A DNA stretch of 64,000 bases from Rubrobacter xylanophilus (lineage in GTDB: Bacteria; Actinomycetota; Rubrobacteria; Rubrobacterales; Rubrobacteraceae): NCBI RefSeq assembly GCF_007164525.1, contig NZ_AP019791.1:979501-1043500 (forward strand), written 5' to 3'. The position numbers and the translations under genes are program-made. The notes under the pieces are model-generated. The model was not told the DNA's origin and ran no database searches. It worked only from the letters and a program-made list of their open reading frames with translations. Positions 60,141 to 64,000 of the stretch are shown piece after piece. Within the stretch, counting starts at the first letter, position 1; each line of letters begins with the position of its first letter.

Positions 60141-60169
60141 AGATAAATGGGTCGGAGGGTGTCCGTCAA
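60141..60169 (-). promoter_or_regulatory. Promoter of the inositol operon and its GntR regulator
   Basis: Minus-strand TTGACG (60169-60164), 17-base spacer, TTATCT (60146-60141), followed at once by the inverted repeat at 60126-60139. Confidence 0.6.
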
Positions 60170-60187
60170 GGGGATCTTCGGGATTTT

Positions 60188-60925
60188 TCAGGCGACGGGG
60201 CTGGCGAGCCCCGATGCGGCCTCCTGGTCGAGGAGGAGGGTTGCGTCGGGGTGGCGCTGGAGGATGGAGGCGGGCACGGTTTCGGAGACGGGGCCTTCGA
60301 CGGCGGCGGCGACGGCGCGGGCTTTGTCGGCGCCGGAGGCGAGGAGAAGGATGCGGCGGGACTCGAAGATGGTGGCCATGCCGGCCGTGATCGCGCGCTC
60401 CGGGACGCGGCCGCTGGGGAAGTCGGAGGCGTTCACCCTTCTCGTGGACTCGGCGAGCCGGACGACGCGGGTACGGGAATCGAAGGGGGCTCCGGGCTCG
60501 TTGAAGCCGATGTGCCCGTTGCGTCCGATGCCGAGGACGCAGAGGTCCGCTCCGCCGGCCTCGCGGATGGCGGTCTCGTAGCGTTCGCAGGCGGCCTCGG
60601 GGTCGGGTGCGGTGCCGTCGGGGAAGTGTATCCGGTCGGGGTCGGCGTCTATGAGCGAGTAGAGATTTTTCAACATGTAGGTGCGGTAGGAGGCGGGGTG
60701 GTCCGGGGGGAGCCCGAGGTACTCGTCGAGGTTGAAGAAGGTGGTGCGGGAGAAGGAGAGCCCGGACCTGCGGTGCATCTCCACCAGGCGCCGGTACATC
60801 CCGAGGGGGGTGCTCCCCGTGGGGAGCAGCAGGACGGCGTCGGGCCTCTCGCGCACCGCGGCCGCGACCTCCCCGGCGGCGGCGAGGCTCAGAGCCTCGT
60901 AGTCGTGGAGGACGCGGACCTTCAA
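60188..60925 (-). CDS. nagB: Glucosamine-6-phosphate deaminase
   Basis: 245 residues, NagB family: VLLLPTGSTPLGMYRRLVEMH (phosphate loop), TTFFNLDEYLGLPPDHPASY with the catalytic Asp/Glu/His region, CVLGIGRNGHIGFNEPG and AITAGMATIFESRRILLLASG. It converts glucosamine 6-phosphate to fructose 6-phosphate and ammonia. The ATG overlaps the end of the EIIA gene by four bases, linking uptake and breakdown of amino sugars. No nagA is in the window. Confidence 0.95.
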   Translation of the reverse strand: MKVRVLHDYEALSLAAAGEVAAAVRERPDAVLLLPTGSTPLGMYRRLVEMHRRSGLSFSRTTFFNLDEYLGLPPDHPASYRTYMLKNLYSLIDADPDRIHFPDGTAPDPEAACERYETAIREAGGADLCVLGIGRNGHIGFNEPGAPFDSRTRVVRLAESTRRVNASDFPSGRVPERAITAGMATIFESRRILLLASGADKARAVAAAVEGPVSETVPASILQRHPDATLLLDQEAASGLASPVA

Positions 60926-61371
60926 GGTCGGGTCTCGAAGAGCGGCTCCCCCGCCCGCACCGGTCCGGTGCGCAGGCCGCTCACCGGGTGTTCCTCCGGG
61001 TTGGTGACCACCACGGGGGTTATGGGGTCGTAGCCCGAGGAGCGGATCCTCTCCAGATCGAAGCGCACCACCGGCTGTCCCGCCTCCACCCTCTCTCCCT
61101 CGGTGGCGAGCCGCTCGAAGCCGTCGCCCCGCAGCTCTATCGTGTCCAGGCCCAGGTGGACGATCAGCTCCACCCCGCCGTCGGTCTCGATGCCGAAGGC
61201 GTGTCCGCCCTCGAAGAGCTTCACCAGGGTACCGGAGACCGGGGCGACCGCCACGCCACCGGAATCCGGGACGACGGCGGCCCCCTGTCCGGCCATTCCT
61301 TCGGCGAAGACCTCGTCGGGGACCTCGGAGAGCGGGACCGCTTCGCCGGAGATTGGGGAGAGGATCTGCAC
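60922..61371 (-). CDS. PTS EIIA component, glucose/N-acetylglucosamine type
   Basis: 149 residues, normal for the Crr/NagE EIIA domain. SPISGEAVPLSEVPDEVFAEG, GVAVAPVSGTLVKLFEGGHAFG and the active-site His in ELIVHLGLDTIELRG are clear. It takes phosphate from HPr and passes it to the EIIB domain of the next protein in the chain, encoded directly upstream with a 2-base gap. Here EIIA is a separate protein rather than fused as in E. coli NagE. Confidence 0.94.
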   Translation of the reverse strand: MQILSPISGEAVPLSEVPDEVFAEGMAGQGAAVVPDSGGVAVAPVSGTLVKLFEGGHAFGIETDGGVELIVHLGLDTIELRGDGFERLATEGERVEAGQPVVRFDLERIRSSGYDPITPVVVTNPEEHPVSGLRTGPVRAGEPLFETRP

Positions 61372-61373
61372 GG

Positions 61374-62864
61374 CTAGCCCCTTCTCAGACGGTTTATCCG
61401 CTCGGCGATGCGGTCGGACTGGGTGCCCATGACCACCTGCACCACCTTACCCCGCTTCACGACGCCCGAGGCCCCGAGCTCGCGCAGGCGCGCCTCGTCG
61501 ATGCGGTCCGGCTCACCGACGAAGAGCCTGAGGCGGGTTATGCACCCCTCGCAGCTCTCTATGTTCCCTCGGCCGCCGAGCGCCTCCACGACGTTGCGGG
61601 CGAGGACGTCCTCCTGGTCCTCCCCGGCGGGCGTCGGCTTCTCCGGCTTGGGTCGGGGTCCGCGCTGGCTCTCCGGGAGGATCCAGTCGGCCGAGAGCCC
61701 CGTGGCGGCCTCCCCGCGCCCCGGGGTGGCGAGGTCGAACCGCTTTATGAAGAAGCTGAAGACCAGGTAGTAGACGACGAAGTAGGCCGCGCCGAGCACC
61801 CAGATCCAACCTTCCCCGGTGGTGTTCTCCTTGGTGAAGTTCAGGAAGTAGTCGATGGCCCCGGCGGAGAACCCGAAACCGATCTTGATGTTCATCAGGG
61901 TGGCGATGGCCAGCGCAAGCCCGGTGAGCACCGCGTGCACCAGGTAGAGCAGCGGGGCGACGAAGAGGAAGGCGAACTCTATGGGCTCGGTGATGCCGGT
62001 GAGGAAGGAGGCGAAGGCGGCCGAGCCGAGTATACCTACGGCCACCTTGCGGTAGCGGGCGTGCACGATCATGGCGAGGCAGGCCCCCGGAAGCCCGAAC
62101 ATCATGACCAGGAAGAACCCCGACATGAAGAACCCGGCGGTGGGGTCCCCCGCAAAGTACCGGGTGAGGTCCCCGTGCACCGGTCCGTCCGGCCCCTGGT
62201 AGGTTCCGAGCTGGAACCAGACGTAGGTGTTCAGGACGTGGTGCAGCCCCACCGGGATGAGGAGCCGGTTGAGGAAGCCGTAGATCCCGGTCCCAACCGC
62301 GCCGAGCCCGACTATCGCCTGACCGGCGGCGTTCACGACCTCCTGAACCGGAGGCCAGACGAGCCCGAAGACCGCGCCGAGCACCAGCGCGGCGAGCGCG
62401 GTAACGATGGGCACGAAGCGCCGCCCGCCGAAGAAGGCCAGATAGTCCGGCAGGCGTATGTCGTGGAACCTCCTGTAGAGGCCCGCCGCCACGAGCCCGG
62501 CGATGATGCCGGAGAGGACGCCCATGTTTATGTTCGGGTCCGGCTCGCCGTCCACCTGCGGGATGACAGCCTCGAACACCCCGTCGAACACCAGAAACCC
62601 GACCAGTCCGGCGAGCGCCGCCGCCCCGTCTCCCCCCGCCAGCCCGAAGGCTATGCCGACGGCGAAGATCATGGAGAGGTTGTCGAAGACGGCCTGCCCG
62701 GCGGCCGCCATCCAGGGAAGATCCAACAGATCCTGCTGCCCCAGCCTCAGCAAAAGCGCCGCCGCCGGAAGCACCGCGATCGGAAGCATCAGCGAACGCC
62801 CAAGGCTCTGTAGAGCCCCCAGAACCCGCTCCCAGCCGAATCCCCCCACAGCCGTCGTGCCCAT
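61374..62864 (-). CDS. nagE: PTS N-acetylglucosamine EIICB component
   Basis: 496 residues. About ten membrane helices of the glucose/NAG EIIC family (LMLPIAVLPAAALLLRLG, LIPVGLHHVLNTYVWFQLG, GVTGITEPIEF-like FLTGITEPIEFAFLF) are followed by an EIIB domain at about 410-496 with the phosphorylated Cys in CEGCITRLRLFV. It imports and phosphorylates N-acetylglucosamine or glucose; the neighbouring nagB favours the former. The 92-base leader before it holds a possible operator. Confidence 0.92.
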   Translation of the reverse strand: MGTTAVGGFGWERVLGALQSLGRSLMLPIAVLPAAALLLRLGQQDLLDLPWMAAAGQAVFDNLSMIFAVGIAFGLAGGDGAAALAGLVGFLVFDGVFEAVIPQVDGEPDPNINMGVLSGIIAGLVAAGLYRRFHDIRLPDYLAFFGGRRFVPIVTALAALVLGAVFGLVWPPVQEVVNAAGQAIVGLGAVGTGIYGFLNRLLIPVGLHHVLNTYVWFQLGTYQGPDGPVHGDLTRYFAGDPTAGFFMSGFFLVMMFGLPGACLAMIVHARYRKVAVGILGSAAFASFLTGITEPIEFAFLFVAPLLYLVHAVLTGLALAIATLMNIKIGFGFSAGAIDYFLNFTKENTTGEGWIWVLGAAYFVVYYLVFSFFIKRFDLATPGRGEAATGLSADWILPESQRGPRPKPEKPTPAGEDQEDVLARNVVEALGGRGNIESCEGCITRLRLFVGEPDRIDEARLRELGASGVVKRGKVVQVVMGTQSDRIAERINRLRRG

Positions 62865-62897
62865 GCTCCGCCTCCCCTACCTCTTCGAAGTCGTCAT

Positions 62898-62914
62898 GTG
62901 GACTATACTACCAC
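62898..62914. promoter_or_regulatory. Possible operator/extended -10 before the PTS EIICB gene
   Basis: GTGGACTATACTACCAC has GTGG/CCAC ends and a TATA core. On the minus strand it also contains TGGTAGTAT, an extended -10-like element. It is only roughly like the DasR/NagR consensus. Confidence 0.3.
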
Positions 62915-62956
62915 CCTGTAGATAGGGCAAAGGCTTCCGGGAGTTCAAAGAAGGGT

Positions 62957-64000
62957 TCAGAGCCTGGAGATCACCCTCTTGGCCCGCGGTATGGAGGGTG
63001 GGCTCATGGAGAGCTCGGTGACGCCGAGCCGGATGAGATGGGGGATCATGTCGGGGTCCCCGGCGGCCTCGCCGCAGGCTCCTACCCAGATCCCCTCCTT
63101 CTTCGCGGCCTCGCAGGTGAGCCGGACGAGCTCCAGGACGGCCGGATGGTCGGCCCGGTAGAGGTGACGCAGCAGTTCGTTGCCCCGGTCGGCGGCCAGG
63201 GTGTACTGGATGAGATCGTTGGTCCCGATGGAGAAGAAGGAGACCTCGCGGGCGAGCTCCGCGGCGAGGATGGCGGCGGCGGGGGTCTCCACCATCACCC
63301 CGACCTCCAGCGGGCCGCAGGAAGTTCCCTCCTCCTCGAGTTCCCGGCGACACTCCTCCAGGTGCGCCTTCGCCGCCCGGACCTCCTCCACCCCCGTCAC
63401 CATCGGGAACATCACCTTCAGGTTGCCGTGGGCCGCCGCACGCAGAACAGCCCGCAGCTGGGTCCTGAAGAGGTCCGGCAAGTCCAGAGACATCCTTATC
63501 CCCCGCCACCCCAGGAACGGGTTCTCTTCTGCAGGACGGTCGATGCCCGGCAGGTCCTTGTCCCCGCCGACGTCCAGGGTGCGGACGATCACCGGCCTCT
63601 CCCCGAAAATCTCCGCAACCCGCCGGTAGGCAATGTACTGCTCCTCCTCGGAGGGCAGCTCCTCCCGTTCCATGAACAAAAACTCCGTCCGGAAGAGACC
63701 CACCCCCTCTGCTCCCCAGGCGAGCGCCTCCTCCGCCTCCTCCGGCGATCCCAGGTTGGCGGAGACCTCGATCCTAATCCCGTCTCGCGTGCGCGCCTCC
63801 ACGTGACGGTACTCCTCCAGCAGAGCGGCCTCGGAGGCCGCCTTCTTCCGCCGCCGCTCTAAGTCCTCCAGCGTGTCCGGGTCCGGGTCGGCGACGGCGT
63901 AGCCCCCGGTGCCGTCCACGGCCACGACGGAGGCCCCGAAAGCCTCCTCCAGCCGGTCCCCAACCCCCACCACCGCCGGTATCCCGAAAGAGCGGGCCAT
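62957..64000 (-). CDS. ptsI: PTS enzyme I, C-terminal part (partial)
   Basis: The last 348 codons of the gene; the start lies beyond the right edge, and the ATG at the border is internal. The visible part begins in SFGIPAVVGVG, after the phosphorylated His, and covers the PEP-binding TIM barrel: GVGLFRTEFLFMERE, RTLDVGGDKDLPG, NPFLGWRGIRMSLD, FSIGTNDLIQYTLAADRGN and the catalytic Cys in VGACGEAAGDP. It moves phosphate from PEP to HPr. Its position directly before the EIICB gene suggests a combined PTS operon. Confidence 0.93.
   Translation of the reverse strand: MARSFGIPAVVGVGDRLEEAFGASVVAVDGTGGYAVADPDPDTLEDLERRRKKAASEAALLEEYRHVEARTRDGIRIEVSANLGSPEEAEEALAWGAEGVGLFRTEFLFMEREELPSEEEQYIAYRRVAEIFGERPVIVRTLDVGGDKDLPGIDRPAEENPFLGWRGIRMSLDLPDLFRTQLRAVLRAAAHGNLKVMFPMVTGVEEVRAAKAHLEECRRELEEEGTSCGPLEVGVMVETPAAAILAAELAREVSFFSIGTNDLIQYTLAADRGNELLRHLYRADHPAVLELVRLTCEAAKKEGIWVGACGEAAGDPDMIPHLIRLGVTELSMSPPSIPRAKRVISRL

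Noticed and set aside
61353-62813. 486-codon plus-strand frame
   Set aside because: Antisense of the PTS EIICB gene; charged, low-complexity composition.
62898-62914. DasR/NagR operator before the PTS genes
   Set aside because: GTGGACTATACTACCAC is only roughly symmetrical and fits the consensus poorly; kept only as a low-confidence feature.
1-64000. CRISPR arrays, tRNA/rRNA genes, insertion sequences, attachment sites
   Set aside because: No regularly spaced repeats, no tRNA cloverleaf or rRNA segment and no transposase or integrase motif were seen on either strand.

Overview
The window is very GC-rich, densely packed, and codes mostly on the minus strand, with many GTG and TTG starts, GTGA/ATGA start-stop overlaps and AGGAGG-type ribosome binding sites. 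Gene content (an 18 kb inositol operon, a rhamnose operon with a DeoR regulator, hydantoinase and methylcrotonyl-CoA carboxylase sets, a PTS for N-acetylglucosamine) fits a heterotrophic high-GC actinobacterium. Rubrobacter is my best guess from recall of gene style and not from a database search. I see no rRNA, tRNA, CRISPR array, insertion sequence or phage gene.

Layout. (1) 1-4552, minus: a rhamnose-type operon in the order DeoR regulator, a small ASRT-family sugar-binding-like protein, rhamnulokinase, ABC ATPase and a permease cut by the window edge. (2) 4630-8125, minus: propionyl-CoA synthetase, then a STAS anti-sigma antagonist and a PAS-PP2C phosphatase. (3) 8224-15929, minus: a catabolic operon (CaiB-type CoA-transferase, HMG-CoA lyase-like enzyme, hydantoinase A and B, isochorismatase-type amidohydrolase) headed by a strong promoter and a TTTGTATACAAA operator, next to a GntR/FCD regulator. 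(4) 16036-22986, minus: an amidase and a methylcrotonyl-CoA-carboxylase-type set (alpha, beta, acyl-CoA synthetase). (5) 23119-29549, minus: an LPDTG surface protein, a DUF1330-like protein, a YhgE/Pip-type membrane protein with duplicated modules, its TetR regulator with two matching operators, an acyl-CoA dehydrogenase and an MscS channel. The MscS gene sits behind an ECF sigma/anti-sigma pair (29561-30372).

(6) 30578-36603, mostly plus: an Acs-family acyl-CoA synthetase with unusual motifs, a class A beta-lactamase-like membrane protein, a lipid kinase (minus), a thioesterase and a beta-hydroxyacid dehydrogenase. (7) 36619-42119, minus: a compact three-gene unit with its own promoter, encoding a BCCT betaine-type transporter, an NRPS-like adenylation-thiolation-reductase protein and an SDR. 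This layout matches a split version of the fungal A-T-R-R glycine betaine reductase and is the most interesting candidate system here. (8) 42145-60103, minus: a very large inositol catabolic operon of about 16 genes: HutC-type GntR regulator, four Gfo/Idh/MocA dehydrogenases, IolC fused to a DUF2090 aldolase-like domain, SDR, two solute-binding proteins (one Sec lipoprotein, one Tat lipoprotein) sharing one ABC ATPase/permease, IolE, IolD, IolB, IolA and an IolI-like isomerase. (9) 60188-64000, minus: nagB, PTS EIIA, PTS EIICB and the C-terminal part of PTS enzyme I, cut by the window edge.

How the parts combine: rhamnose and inositol are imported by ABC systems and N-acetylglucosamine by PTS. 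Inositol is carried to acetyl-CoA and malonate-semialdehyde/methylmalonate-semialdehyde chemistry. Branched-chain acyl units feed through the MCC/HMG-CoA lyase sets, and propionate or other acyl acids are activated by several AMP-forming ligases. Stretches over 300 bases without a gene are 14946-15290 (promoter and operators) and 24157-24561 (promoter, palindrome, hairpin and an unexplained middle part).
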